From assembly GCA_013995675.1 (NCBI GenBank), contig VWRR01000003.1:186001-250000 (forward strand): DNA of 64,000 nucleotides. Reading direction: 5' to 3'. The notes under the pieces are model-generated. The model was not told where the DNA came from, searched no databases, and worked only from the letters and a program-made list of their open reading frames with translations. The position numbers and the translations under genes are program-made. Shown here one piece after another: positions 10,015-20,463 of the stretch. The first letter of the stretch is position 1. Each line of letters starts with the position of its first letter. The stretch is from Cyanidiococcus yangmingshanensis. Its lineage: Eukaryota; Rhodophyta; Bangiophyceae; Cyanidiales; Cyanidiaceae.

Positions 10015-11381
10015 GACCAAAGCACATACCCAACTACGTCCAACGACCCCAGGCTGTATCAAAAGCGTCAAAACACTCACGCTCAACGAGAACACAAACA
10101 GGGTCGTCGGGAACCCGCACACAAAGTGCGTGAAACACCACGACCCGCCAACCGATGCAGTGCATTGAACCGCGGGATCGAGCCCGGCGCAGCGCATCGC
10201 CGGGCGTACCCGCCAAACGGCCGCCGACGCTGCCGCTGCTGACCTGCACGCAGTGTGTGCGTGTGTGCGTGTGCGTGTGCATGCGCGTGTGCGTGTGTCA
10301 TCGGCACAGCACGCAGGACACGTGTCCAGGTGTTCATCTGGCCAGCAGGCGACGGATGCATTGATGGGGCATTGCTGCGCATGTGGGTCGGCGCACGATC
10401 TCGTTCTAGAGCAGGAGCGGTTGGTGTATGTATGTCTGTGGCCAGTAGCTGGCGGTACTGATTGATAGAAACGTTGATGAAGGCTCATGCCTGCAGAATC
10501 GCAGCTGGTTTTGTTCCGGTCAAGAGGCATGGGCGTTCGTGCGAGCTGTCTCTCCCTGTCGATCCAAGATCCATGATAGGTGTTCCGATACATTTGAAAT
10601 GGGTTGCGTGACGGATACGGTGACAAGGGTTGCAGATGGGTCCTTGTCGAATAATTGGTGGTCACTCAGACGGATGCGTGTGCATCCTCATTGGATTCGT
10701 GGCCCCCCACGAGTTCTTGATAAGAGCAGCGACTGGTAAGCACATTCCGATGGAAAGCTGTCTGTGGGACTACCATGCCGGCAGCTGGAATCATTGATTC
10801 TCACTCGGGATTCAAACAGCAGAGAAGAGCAAGTCTCAGCGGCAGGTTCGTGGAGTTGGCTCTGTGCTAGAAACACGAATAGAGCGACAAGATCGATCTG
10901 GGTTGTCACAGGTCTGTTTCGGAAACGGCTCTGATTCCATAGCATTCGGCTCAGGAGATGCCTTGGTGCTGGATTCGGATCATCTGCAACGAGGGCTCGA
11001 ACGCACGCGAAATGTGCATGGGGCATGTTGCGTATTCGCAACGTATGCATTCCATTGACATGTCCGGTGTTGTTGGCTGAACATTTCCACGCCGTCCTCT
11101 TCAGGCTGTTACCTGCTTCAAAGCACCCGCTCTGGCCTGAGTAATCTGGCTATGATCAGTTCATCCTCAGTCGGCAAGAACCTGGTCTGAGCTTGCAGCT
11201 CGAGGGCACGCGCGAGCAATCATTGGGCTGCGAAATTTGTACGCTTCTGCGGTCTACCCGTTATCGCTTGGGCATGCCTCCGGGGTCGGTTTCGTGAACC
11301 GAGGCATCGCTTCTGAGACACCTCGCTTTTTGCTAGTATCTCTTTCGCAGAAGTTTGTCAAAGTTCTTTGATACTCGGGTC
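10015..11381. other. Divergent intergenic region with a microsatellite
   Basis: About 1.4 kb between the divergent Lsh and UMP-CMP kinase genes, presumably holding both promoters. It contains the GT-rich tract at 10250-10302 and otherwise only short unconvincing frames. Confidence 0.5.
10250..10302. repeat. GT/CA-rich microsatellite
   Basis: An interrupted run of GTGTGC/GTGTGT units (CA on the minus strand) covers about 50 bp upstream of the Lsh start codon. In the longer minus-strand frame it would encode a Thr/His/Ala/Arg-rich low-complexity peptide, a reason to reject that extension. Confidence 0.85.
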
Positions 11382-12090
11382 ATGGCCTGGATGAGGACCG
11401 CTCTGGCTCTTATTTTTGTTTGGGGCACCGGGAGCGGGGAAAAGCACACTGGCCGCTAGGCTAGCACAGCGGCATTGTTGGCGCCACATTAACGTGGGTG
11501 AACTGCTTCGTCGCGCAGCACTAGGGAACAGTAGTCTGGTTTCTCCAACCCAAGCGCGAGAACTGAGGAAGCTTCTGGCCACCGGAGACCGGATAGCGCC
11601 CAGCGCCGTGACGGTGAAGCTACTGGCCGATGAACTGCAGTTGAAGGCAGCCAGTTCGGCGAATGGCCCTGCTGGTCAGGTTATTATCGACGGGTTTCCA
11701 CGAAACCGGGAGAACTGGGAGACTTTCGAGACCCTGGTGCAGCAATCAAAGTCTGTCTCTCTTGCGTACAACTTCATCTGGCTCGAGTTACCGTTCGCAA
11801 CCGCTCTGGAGCGGGCCCGAACACGTGGTCGCAGCGATGACATCGACCAGGTAGTAGCGCAACGCTTTGCAGTCTATTCTCGAGAGACACTCCCGCTGCA
11901 AAAGCTACTTCCTACTGAACGACTCTATGTTATCCCTGCTGACCGATCCCCGGATGAAATCGAGACTATGACGGAGCGTCTGCTCAGGGATCTGGGTATC
12001 GACGCTGAACACAAGTCGTCACCGCAGCAGCAAGTAACCTGCACTGCTGATCGAAGCGAACACGATCACCCAGATGCCACAACCGCGTGA
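11382..12090 (+). CDS. UMP-CMP kinase / adenylate kinase family nucleoside monophosphate kinase
   Basis: The P-loop GAPGAGKST is followed by the NMP-binding motif DGFPRNRENW and the lid motif RGRSDD. DGFPRN and RSDD are typical of the UMP-CMP kinase branch, whereas adenylate kinases usually have DGFPRT and a longer lid. The reaction is phosphoryl transfer from ATP to UMP or CMP (pyrimidine nucleotide supply), probably cytosolic. The frame carrying the P-loop has no ATG: a stop lies at 11392 and only a TTG at 11416. An ATG at 11382 opens an overlapping frame reading MAWMRTALAL, which joins the kinase frame if one base of the T run at 11413-11417 is skipped. That gives a natural beta-strand before the P-loop. 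This is the +1 break seen elsewhere in the window. The last 25 residues are unconserved. Confidence 0.85.
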
Positions 12091-12554
12091 GCGCAGTTTC
12101 GCGTGAAAACCCCGAAACGACTTGGGTGCCTTTGACACATTCCTTGCTCGGATGCCTTGTGAAGGTCATCCAGCCTTGAGCAGTGACCGAATGTCGCCTA
12201 TCTGGAACCTGAACCTTTGCACATGGGACGATGTGTCTGCATGGCCTGCCGTCTGATTGAAGGCTTCAATGACGGTCGTAGAAAAGAATGGTTACTGGGG
12301 CCACCAAGTCCGCATTTACGGAGACCATCGACCTAGAATCAAGATCTCAACAGTGAGTATCGCGACCACGCACAGAACGCAATTAACCGGCATCGTCCAC
12401 CAATCGAGATGTTCCTGGTGAGATGCTCGTTGAAGCACAACTGATAGATCCAAAATGATCTACCTTCACGACGTCCCATGTGCTTCAGCGTCGGCATCAA
12501 CTGTTCATGTCTTAGCGTTCACTCTTGTCCGTTGCCTATGCTCCTCATTTTCGA
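12091..12554. other. Intergenic between convergent genes
   Basis: Nothing recognisable is seen in this 464-bp spacer. Confidence 0.5.
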
Positions 12555-13881
12555 TCATCGAACGATTCTCTGAATACGCACAAAGCGTTCCGATCCTGCC
12601 AAGTCTTTCTTGACCTCAACCAGCTCCAAACGCGCAACCGTGGATGCAGTTGAATATCTTGTGAGCAGCTCAGCAATACGACACGGCTGCGACGGATCGA
12701 GTTCCATCCATAGTTCGCCGCCAGGAGCCAGCAGGCTCGGCTCTGTGTCACATGCTTCCAGAATCATCCGTATAATACCCATGCCGTCTTCATCGATTCC
12801 CGAAAGAGCTGCCATGTCCTCAAAACAGAGAATCTCTGGCGCCAGCGTGGCCAACTCGCCCGGTAGCACATAAGGCGGATTGGACACCACAAGATCAAAC
12901 GGAGACCCGGTTTCAAAGTCGTTTTCTGCCGACGAATCGTTCGTCCGGAATGCTCGAGCATACGATTGAATGCTCTGTTGCAAAACCTTCAGCACGGGTG
13001 TTCGTTGTTGCTGCTCGTTCCAGCCAGCAGACCAAAGCGAGATCTGGTTGCGTCGAGCGTTCTCTTTCGTCAACCTAACAGCCGTCTCGTTCGGGTCGAT
13101 GGCCACCGCCTGAATTCTGGCTCTTCGGAGCGATGAAAGCAGGGCAAGTCCAATGGCTCCGGTACCACAACCAATATCCAGCAGACGCAGCGTCGCTCCG
13201 GCGCGAGCTCGCTGAGCCCACTCACTCTGCAGCACATACTCGACGAGCTCCTCGGTCTCTGGGCGCGGAATCAAAACTGGAGCTTGGAGTTTCAGATTGA
13301 TTCCATGAAAGTCCCATTCCCCACAAATGTATTGCAGTGGCTCTCGGGACAGGCGTCGACCACATAACTGCCTATATTCGGCACGCAAGTCTTTGAGCAG
13401 TTGGCTGATATCCGTCTCTATCGTTAACGGTTCTCGCCTCGTCTGCAATGTTTGGCTCGCGAATGTCTTGGAAAAGCACATAGCGGACCATAACTGTGCG
13501 CGGTTCACCGGCTGCTGAAGCAGAAGCACATCGACCCAGGCTTGCGTCTGGGGACCCAGTCCCTCGATCGCCAAGTCTTTGAGAAGTGCTTTGAGGTGCG
13601 TTCGTCGTGATTCATCCCAGGTGCGTTTCAGAGCTTCTATGAAGAGGTACTCGGCTGATAGTCGTGCTTCTGGAACTGCTGATAGAACTCGGCGCTCAGC
13701 AAAACGCAAGAGCGCCCACGGTGTCTCCAAAGGCCACTGCTCTGCAGGTACCAGCTCCGAGAGAACACTGTGCGTCAAACGTCTTCCAGTCGAGCTTCTT
13801 CGCTTCGTTGAGCCAGTGCGTAAGAGTATTTGTGACTGCGAACGCTGGCTTGGCGTGCATGAGATCCACTGACGGCGCCAT
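12555..13881 (-). CDS. prmC: PrmC/HemK release-factor glutamine N5-methyltransferase
   Basis: The Class I methyltransferase core has DIGCGTGAIGLAL (SAM-binding motif I), the catalytic NPPY motif in DLVVSNPPYVLP, and the PrmC-specific segment EPLQYICGEWDFHG...PVLIPRPETEEL. The enzyme methylates the Gln of the GGQ motif in class-1 peptide release factors. In eukaryotes this form serves mitochondria or plastids, and a targeting peptide would be expected. The continuous frame extends to 14000, but its first 70 residues look non-coding. The ATG at 13881 opens a better N-terminus (MAPSVDLMHAKPAFAVTN) in another frame, which joins if one base is skipped near 13776. That junction is inference because the N-terminus is not conserved. 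An insertion of about 40 residues (Ser/Asn-rich) lies between motif I and NPPY. Confidence 0.85.
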
Positions 13882-14666
13882 TTTCTCGGTACTTGAGTGA
13901 CGCTCCAGTTATGAACCGCTTGCCAAAACGAGCCCGATCGCGAAGGGCTGCTCCTTGAGCACCAGCCGCTTAGCGTCTGACAAAACCCGACCGAAAACAT
14001 TCACCAAAGTTGGCGACAAGGCCAACCGAAAGTGCGTTCTGTACCTGCAGCCAGTATCCTGAAGGACGTGACCTGAAACCAAGATGCAACCTATCATTTC
14101 CTTCCTGGGAGAGAAACTCACCCCTCATCGAGCAGCAACTGTTCACCACTGGAGACTCTAGCGACATACCCTCTTTACTGGTGGATTTTTGTGCTTCCTT
14201 CAGGGCCTATGCTGGGGCCAGCGCTCGCCATCGTCATTATGTCTCGGGTGCCTGTAAAATATGGCACGGAATACTGACCGAACTCAGACGATCAGGTGTG
14301 CTCCGTTCGTGGTTATCAACAGGTTCGTTTGATGGGCCTCATCGTTGCAGGCGTGGCGTCTCACGATCTGTGCTCGAGTCTTGGTCATGACTGAACAGCG
14401 ACCGTGCTGTTCGGTATGCATACGCTTACGGATGTTCAGCGAAAACAGATTTGGAGAATCGACGAGTCGCTTTGGTGGCGATGTCGTCCAAGGACTCGCC
14501 TCCGTGATGCATCGATCGACATTGATCAGGACGGCACGAGAAATTCCGTGCGAGTTGGTCATGAGAATGAGAAAAATCAGGGACTTTGGCCACAAAACCC
14601 AATCATCCGAGCGACTCTTGAACGCATTCGCATATCCAAAGGTTCTTCCGCATTCAGTGGGAGAGA
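13882..14666. other. Intergenic
   Basis: About 0.8 kb between the PrmC start and the YL1 stop. Several short frames occur on both strands with no recognisable product; it presumably includes the PrmC promoter. Confidence 0.5.
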
Positions 14667-15857
14667 CTACACTGACACGCCTGCTCCCGGTGCAATATCC
14701 GGCACAGGACTGCCCTCGTGAGCGGCTTGGTAGCGTTGCCTCAATATTCGAAACCCCTCTGCGTCCGCATAGTAATAGCCTGTGAGAGGGTCTCGGTAGC
14801 GTGCAGGTCCCCCGGTGACTGTACAGCGTTGCTCTAACCCTCTTGCTGGCATATCGGGTTGGTCATCGCGAGCGATAGATTTGTCAGTCGAAGGATGATG
14901 GGATTCGCGCCAAAACCATGGCATACAGGCCTCATCTCGAAAAGCGATCCACTCCACAAGCGAATCCTCTGATCCTTGGGGTGCATTCGTGGAAGCGGTG
15001 TCCTCCTTCGAGAGCTCACTTCTTGGCCGATACCCTCGGTACCACCAGAGCAAACCTCGGTTACCTCGGGACCAGCATTTTTGAGTCAGCCCTGCCTTTT
15101 TCGATTCGGACTGTTTCTCGTCAACCATTTCGAGCAGATGCTCAAGTTCTCGTCGACTAGCGGGCTCGGTGACATGCAATGCCTCTTCAAGGCGGGCCTC
15201 TTGCGTTAGTTCAGGGCTCGACTGTGTCTGCTCCGCTGCTCGACGCTGACGCTCCAGCTGCCGTTGTGCTCTCAAGCTTTCACGCTCCTCTAACAGGCGC
15301 GTCGTCTCCGCTGATGCTGCCCGCGTACTCCGACGCAAACTATCCCGAGACACCGACCATTCCGAGGCAGGATGCGAAGTACCCGAGTAGTCACTGGCTT
15401 CCTGTACGTTATGTCTTGCCGAACGACTCGATCTCGCTCGAGACTTGTGTTCCACTGCACTATTTTTCAAAGCGATGTCCTCATACTTCCCGAAACGGTA
15501 TCGTTTTTTGCGTTTGCGTAGGTGCTCGAACCGTTCCGCCTGTTGGACCAGGGCCTCCGCCTCTTCGTCGACGCCAGCAGAACCACCTGAAGCAAGCAGC
15601 GCGAGTGCAGGGTTTGCGTCCTCTGCCTCCTCTGACGAGCTAACCGCATCATCCGCTGAAGAGAGCTCCGAAGCGTCCGATGTCTCAAACTCCTCCTCGT
15701 CTTCTGTTGAACTTTCCCGAAGGGCGTCCTGGTTCCAAAAGAGTTCGTCTGCTTCGAGCTCCTCGCCAATGAGCTGATGCATGCGCTGACCTCGAGTACT
15801 TCGCGCAGGCAACACCCTGCGTGCCTGTTTTTGCTGATTCGTGTCGCTCATGTTCAT
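14667..15857 (-). CDS. YL1 / VPS72 / SWC2 subunit of the SWR1 chromatin-remodelling complex
   Basis: The N-terminal YL1 motif RSTRGQRMHQLIGEE is followed by a strongly acidic Ser/Glu/Asp region (about residues 40-90). This is the H2A.Z-H2B chaperone region of Swc2/VPS72. A basic and coiled middle region with many Arg/Glu repeats comes next. The C-terminus carries the YL1_C motif CTVTGGPARYRDPLTGYYY. SWC2 binds the H2A.Z-H2B dimer and nucleosome-free DNA for histone exchange by SWR1, in the nucleus. The starts MNMSDTN at 15857 or MSDTN at 15851 fit; the longer frame to 16034 adds an unconvincing Arg-rich head. A long insertion, rich in Glu/Arg, separates the acidic region from YL1_C. Confidence 0.87.
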   Translation of the reverse strand: MNMSDTNQQKQARRVLPARSTRGQRMHQLIGEELEADELFWNQDALRESSTEDEEEFETSDASELSSADDAVSSSEEAEDANPALALLASGGSAGVDEEAEALVQQAERFEHLRKRKKRYRFGKYEDIALKNSAVEHKSRARSSRSARHNVQEASDYSGTSHPASEWSVSRDSLRRSTRAASAETTRLLEERESLRAQRQLERQRRAAEQTQSSPELTQEARLEEALHVTEPASRRELEHLLEMVDEKQSESKKAGLTQKCWSRGNRGLLWWYRGYRPRSELSKEDTASTNAPQGSEDSLVEWIAFRDEACMPWFWRESHHPSTDKSIARDDQPDMPARGLEQRCTVTGGPARYRDPLTGYYYADAEGFRILRQRYQAAHEGSPVPDIAPGAGVSV

Positions 15858-16381
15858 CACGTGTTTTATTTGTAGATTATGTGTGCGACGAGAAACACAT
15901 AAACAGTTCTTGCCGATATATTCGGCAACCAGCTGGTATACGAACGAGAGGACCAACGAGAGAACGCTTCGGAGAGGGCCCACGAAAGGCCTTGCGCGCC
16001 TCGACGGACACCGGCGGCGACGCTCCGCAGCCATCTTGTCTCCGTTTGGCTTTCATAGCGGGGGCGTTGATTTGGCTCGAGAACTCAACGATTATACGGA
16101 GAGCCCTCTGATCATTCGGCTGACGCGGAGTAACCCTTTACTAGTGTCTATCCGGGATCCATTCGTCCTGGCGCAAGGCCGTGAGTCTGATTGGAGTTCG
16201 GTTGCTGGCTACACGCCGAGCAAGCTGCTGTGGCCAGCTCGATTGAGCTTGTTCTCGGGTACCTCTCTAAGACTGCTTGACGTCTGTATCAGTAAACCAC
16301 TAACTGTTTGTGTTCTTCGACAAATCTCCTGTTATTGGTGAGATCACTAGGACGAGTTTCAACGGGAGCACAAGCAATACT
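15858..16381. other. Divergent intergenic region
   Basis: About 0.5 kb that should hold the promoters of YL1 (-) and the next gene (+). No element is recognised. Confidence 0.5.
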
Positions 16382-17548
16382 ATGTGTGATCGAGAACCAG
16401 CCGATGTTGTGTATGCAGGGATATGGAGCGCCAGTGCTCTGGCCCAAGACGACCACTGTGATGTAGACAGCGATCCTGAGGCCCTGAACGACCCGCAAGA
16501 TGACCGTGAAAGGGGCGCGGTGCTGCAGCGCCTGCTCTCGAGTGCAGCCGAGGACGTGCCGAGGCATTGGCCTCGACGCTTGGACGAGACCGATGGTTAT
16601 TTGCAGGATTCAAACAAACCGAATCCGTGTGAATCTGTCTATAATGTTCTTGAAGGGATCGGATCATCAAGGAAAGCGCTGCTTCTGGGGCGCTGCGAGC
16701 AGCCGGAAGGTTCGCGACTCGTGCTGCAGATCCAAGGCCCAGACGATTCTCAAGAGACAAGGATAGAGCTTGCACCACCGTCGCGAGCAGCAGCAGCGAC
16801 CGAAGCGAGCCTTCCTCACGCTATGCTCCTGTGCGCCAATCTCTGGAATCTTGCTCTAGATGAAGATTCCAATGAAGAAGGTAATTTCCGTTTCGGCGTT
16901 GCGGCGTCATGGGGCGACGCAACGCTCCAGTTGATGCAACTGGAGTATGACCCAGCTGCAAAGTCTCTTTCGGTCATTCGCATGCACCAAGCATTGCTCA
17001 CTCCGACAATGCAGCGCTCGATGAGACAGCCAACCGAAACGGTCGCAGAACAAGAGCTTGGACCCTCCAGGTCGACGAGAGCACGCAATGCAGTCCGGAA
17101 AAACGTCGGCGACTGCTGTATCGACATGCTGAAGCAGCGCTGGACAGTACCTTTCGTCGTCGGTGTAGAACACACTGCTTACTGTGTTGTTCTGGTGGCA
17201 GAACAGCTGCAGTCGGAGGACTGGAACCGTAGTGTCCCAGAAACGCGACGTAGGACGCGAAGTATGCGGCACGTCCAATCCGAACAGGAGGCATCGTTCG
17301 AGTGGAGACGCTCGCTTCAGCTCTGGGACACCCAGTACGGTGTGAAACATTGGTCTGGCCGAGTGAAATTCATTGAAATGATTAGGGAGAAAACGAACAA
17401 CAAAACTGCACCGATACTCGCCAAACAATACCCGCCCTGGGCTATTTATGAACACGAGACTGCACGTTTTCAGATCGGATGGAGTGAGGCTGAAGAAACG
17501 ACAGACCCGCAGCTCTGGATCGTGGCTCTGAACTTGCCCTTATCCTAG
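16382..17548 (+). CDS. Unrecognised protein, 388 residues
   Basis: A long open frame with an ATG at 16382 (MCDREPADVV). It has acidic segments near the N-terminus, an Ala-rich helix-forming part (SRAAAATEASLPHAMLLCANLWNLAL), and beta-rich stretches around GVAASWGDATLQLMQLEYD and WTVPFVVGVEHTAYCVVLVAEQ. Trp-containing spaced repeats could be a degenerate beta-propeller, but no WD or Kelch motif can be assigned. No signal peptide or membrane helix is seen. The stop lies only 10 bases before the ATG of the next open frame, which is offset by +1. The two could therefore be one gene split by an extra base near 17530. Confidence 0.6.
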   Translation: MCDREPADVVYAGIWSASALAQDDHCDVDSDPEALNDPQDDRERGAVLQRLLSSAAEDVPRHWPRRLDETDGYLQDSNKPNPCESVYNVLEGIGSSRKALLLGRCEQPEGSRLVLQIQGPDDSQETRIELAPPSRAAAATEASLPHAMLLCANLWNLALDEDSNEEGNFRFGVAASWGDATLQLMQLEYDPAAKSLSVIRMHQALLTPTMQRSMRQPTETVAEQELGPSRSTRARNAVRKNVGDCCIDMLKQRWTVPFVVGVEHTAYCVVLVAEQLQSEDWNRSVPETRRRTRSMRHVQSEQEASFEWRRSLQLWDTQYGVKHWSGRVKFIEMIREKTNNKTAPILAKQYPPWAIYEHETARFQIGWSEAEETTDPQLWIVALNLPLS

Positions 17549-17558
17549 AACAGTTCGA

Positions 17559-18585
17559 ATGGTTGATTTGCTAGGGCATCGGAAAAAGCATCATTCTTTA
17601 ATGTACTGGGACCGAGCAGATACTCTTACTGAGTTGAAACGCCAGCATTATCGTGACCGAGCCACGCTCAGAGAGCGCGTCAACGAATCAAGTACTTCCC
17701 AGAGACAAGCAAGCAATGAATGCGGATCGCTGCATCCTGCTCGCTCGCCAGCGCGAGGAGACGCTTCTTGCAGCGATCCAGACTGGCTCTCGAGCGCTCT
17801 GGACAAAAGTGGGTGGCATGGCGCTTTCGGCACGATCTCAAGTCCCGACAACGATGTCGATGCTATCCGGTGACGTTGCTGCAGATTCCAAGCCCAACGC
17901 CAACGCGATGGACTCGTCGCGCTCACCGACGGTTCGAACGGCCTTACTGCAACTGAATCGCGCTTGCCAAGAGTATTTTGCGAGCTGTTCACCAACAGCG
18001 CCATTGTCGCATCTGGCCGAAACGACGAACAAGCCACTTCTCGTCCGGTACGAGGAAATGCGAGCGGCGTTTCCTGAAGCGGCCACCACAACGCTTCTGA
18101 GCGATCTGATCCCGTGGGTACCCTTGGGATATCACTGCAACTATATACCCGTGGAGGAGCAACTGCCGCTTCTTTTGCATCATCTACGTCGTTTACAGAC
18201 ACCAGAGGGCGAAACGTCGCGCCGTTTGGCCTCTGACCTCATCGTATGCTCACTCTACGTTCATCCGCGGCCTTCGAGAGACGACGCCAACGCAGTCTTA
18301 CGACAGCTACCTCTTCGTGACGTGTGCTGTATTATCACTGACGCATCCCGACGACTCGAAGGAATGCCTGCGCGTCTTGATTCTATGACGGCTAACGTCT
18401 TAGATGGTGCACTAATTCTGTGCATGAGTCTGCTGGACTTGCATTGGGCCGAATTGGTCCTCAGCGAGTCATCGGTCCTGTTCGGCCTTGCCAAAGGGGT
18501 ATACCAGGTCAAGGAAGGTCTCGAGAGCGCCCAGCATCTGCAAGGTATTCTGGAACAGTGGATACAAAAGGCGCAACGTACATAA
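17559..18585 (+). CDS. Unrecognised helical protein, possibly the C-terminal part of the preceding gene
   Basis: The well-supported frame runs from about 17716 (MNADRCILLA) to 18585 and is rich in Leu/Ala/Arg helices (LLLHHLRRLQ; VYQVKEGLESAQHLQGILEQW). An ATG at 17559 opens a frame with coiled-coil character (DTLTELKRQHYRDRATLRERV), which joins the main frame by skipping one base near 17700. That frame in turn continues upstream into the previous gene by the same kind of shift. The C-terminal 100 residues are all-helical, loosely like the SRA1/Sec31 C-terminal bundle, but too weakly to name. There are no membrane segments. Confidence 0.55.
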
Positions 18586-18868
18586 TTGCCTACGCTGATG
18601 GCCCGGTACAGAACTCGACATCGATAAGCGGCGCGTATCCGGATATATGGAGCACCGCCTCTGTGAAAGGAGCTGTCTCCGTGCTCGGATCGATTATGAG
18701 GCCATACGCTTCGTGTCAACTGTAAAGCAACGCGTTGCCTCCTCCGATCAGCCGCGCTTCCTCCAGTTCCGATCTGAGCAGCTACGTGAACGATTTGACT
18801 CCTGCGAATACTCGAGGGCGCCTACAATCCTGATCGATTCATTTGGGTGATGCCTTGGTGCAGCCGCT
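18586..18868. other. Short spacer between convergent genes
   Basis: An 80-odd-codon reading chain (18598-18850, two frames related by +1) is possible, but no family is recognised. It is left unannotated. Confidence 0.4.
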
Positions 18869-20389
18869 CTAGGAATGTTCAAAACATTCCTCGAATTCTT
18901 GGCGAATGGCAGCGAGGCGTTCGATGGAGATGCGTCCCTCTGTCAGAAGCTTCCACTCTAAGAACTCGGCCCATGTGAGCGTTTCCACATCTGCAATTGG
19001 ATCCTCTTGACCGGTCCCGTTCGATGACGGAGTCGGATCCGATGTCGCATAGGGCGTCTCACTCGCGTCCGCGTGCTCTCTCGAAGGAGACGATTCTAAG
19101 AGATCCGCATGCTCTCGCTTCATTTGGGCTTTCCAGGCCAGCGCAGCAGCGTTGTCGTGAATGTCGCAACGTGGTGTCGCCCGTTGCCAAGTTGCACGCA
19201 AGCGCAGTCGGCGAGTCACAAGACGACGCACTTGCTCGCGCTCATATCGATCCACGAAAAAATTCGCTACTCGCCCGAGGGTCAAAGCGTAAACGGCTAC
19301 ACCAGAGAGGAGGAAGAAGGTGCAAAAGAGACGCGAAACCGGGTCACTGGATGGTGGGGGACTGATTCCCAACGTACTCAAGCTGCTAACGGAGAAGAGA
19401 AGGGCGTCGGAAAACGGCAGATGCTCATGCACGATTCCGAAAAGCGTACCCGTACCGATCCAAATCCATAAAATGGAGTAGGAGGAAATGACATTCCCCA
19501 ACGGGCTATTGAGAAAGACCATCCCCACAGTCGAGAGATCGCGAATAAGCAGCGACGCACCGCGCGGCACGTCTCCGGCCGTTCCATCTGCACCGCCCAG
19601 TGCGTTCTCAGCAGCATCAGAGATGCGTCTTTGTGCCCTCTTCGCATAGGATGTGAGGACCTTTTGCACGCCTTGCGTGAGATTCACCGCATCGCTGAAG
19701 AGCGACGCGACCCAACCAAGAACACTTGCATTCGACTTCGCGCCCAAGTCGACTTGGCTCGCGTCGTAGAGACTCGCTCGTGAGGCGTCAGACTCCTCAG
19801 CCCATTGCTGAATGAGCTGCTCCTGTTTCATGAGTGCTCCCTGGACGAAGAGTGCCAGTGCTCCACCGAGCAGTAGGTTGCCGGCCAGCACGAACCCAGC
19901 GGTGAACAGACGAGAGATTTCCTTGCTCGGCTGAATGTCTCCATAACCAACATTGAGGCCAGCCTGGACCACAAAATAGAGCGCATCCAGCGGTGACCAG
20001 GATTCAACGACGGTGTAAAATGTCGTGCCAACCGCGAGGTATGCGGCAACGAAAACAGCTGCGACGACCGGTGTAGAGGGTCCTCGCTGGCGCTCAAACT
20101 GCTCGAGCGCCACCTGAGGCGCGCTTTTGATGACCGTTTTGCTTGCCCGTTCCCCGGTGCCTCTATTGGAAACTGGTTCCGAGGTTGCCGTTGAGCGCGC
20201 ACTCTGGCCAGACCGTTGTCGCTGATCACCGTCACCAGCACAGGAACGAAGCCGAGCCTGCTGCGCCCAACAAGTTCTGACTCGATATCGACCAGCTCGG
20301 CAATGAATACGTGCTGGCGCAGTCTCATCGATGAGCCAGGTTCCCCAATGCTGCAGCGATAGGGCTTCTGCAACAGTCCTGTTGGACAA
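18869..20389 (-). CDS. Two-pore-domain potassium channel (TPK-like) with a non-canonical second filter
   Basis: The first membrane-pore-membrane unit has the hydrophobic PVVAAVFVAAYLAVGTTFY, the pore helix and filter LNVGYGDIQP, then a helix (LFTAGFVLAGNLLLGGALAL). A roughly 130-residue soluble linker follows. The second unit is SILWIWIGTGTLFGIV, pore SVSSLSTLGISPPPSSDP, then FCTFFLLSGVAVYALTLG. The first pore carries GYGD. The second has TLGIS, lacking the Tyr/Phe-Gly-Asp signature. The C-terminus is a charged cytosolic or stromal tail with an EF-hand-like acidic segment (EFLEWKLLTEGRISIERL). Related plant channels act in the vacuole or thylakoid. No in-frame ATG precedes the first membrane helix: 20389 is a TTG and the frame is open to a stop near 20500. 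The true start is therefore unresolved (upstream exon or frame break). Confidence 0.85.
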   Translation of the reverse strand: MSNRTVAEALSLQHWGTWLIDETAPARIHCRAGRYRVRTCWAQQARLRSCAGDGDQRQRSGQSARSTATSEPVSNRGTGERASKTVIKSAPQVALEQFERQRGPSTPVVAAVFVAAYLAVGTTFYTVVESWSPLDALYFVVQAGLNVGYGDIQPSKEISRLFTAGFVLAGNLLLGGALALFVQGALMKQEQLIQQWAEESDASRASLYDASQVDLGAKSNASVLGWVASLFSDAVNLTQGVQKVLTSYAKRAQRRISDAAENALGGADGTAGDVPRGASLLIRDLSTVGMVFLNSPLGNVISSYSILWIWIGTGTLFGIVHEHLPFSDALLFSVSSLSTLGISPPPSSDPVSRLFCTFFLLSGVAVYALTLGRVANFFVDRYEREQVRRLVTRRLRLRATWQRATPRCDIHDNAAALAWKAQMKREHADLLESSPSREHADASETPYATSDPTPSSNGTGQEDPIADVETLTWAEFLEWKLLTEGRISIERLAAIRQEFEECFEHS

Positions 20390-20463
20390 GGCCCGTGGAG
20401 AAACGCCTTCGGGGCCCTGTGCGGGCTTGTTGCGAAAGCACTCAGTGAGACAGTCGCTGGCAA

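Noticed and set aside
10015-10665. N-terminal extension of the Lsh gene
   Set aside because: It reads through the GT microsatellite and gives low-complexity sequence; the ATG at 10014 suffices.
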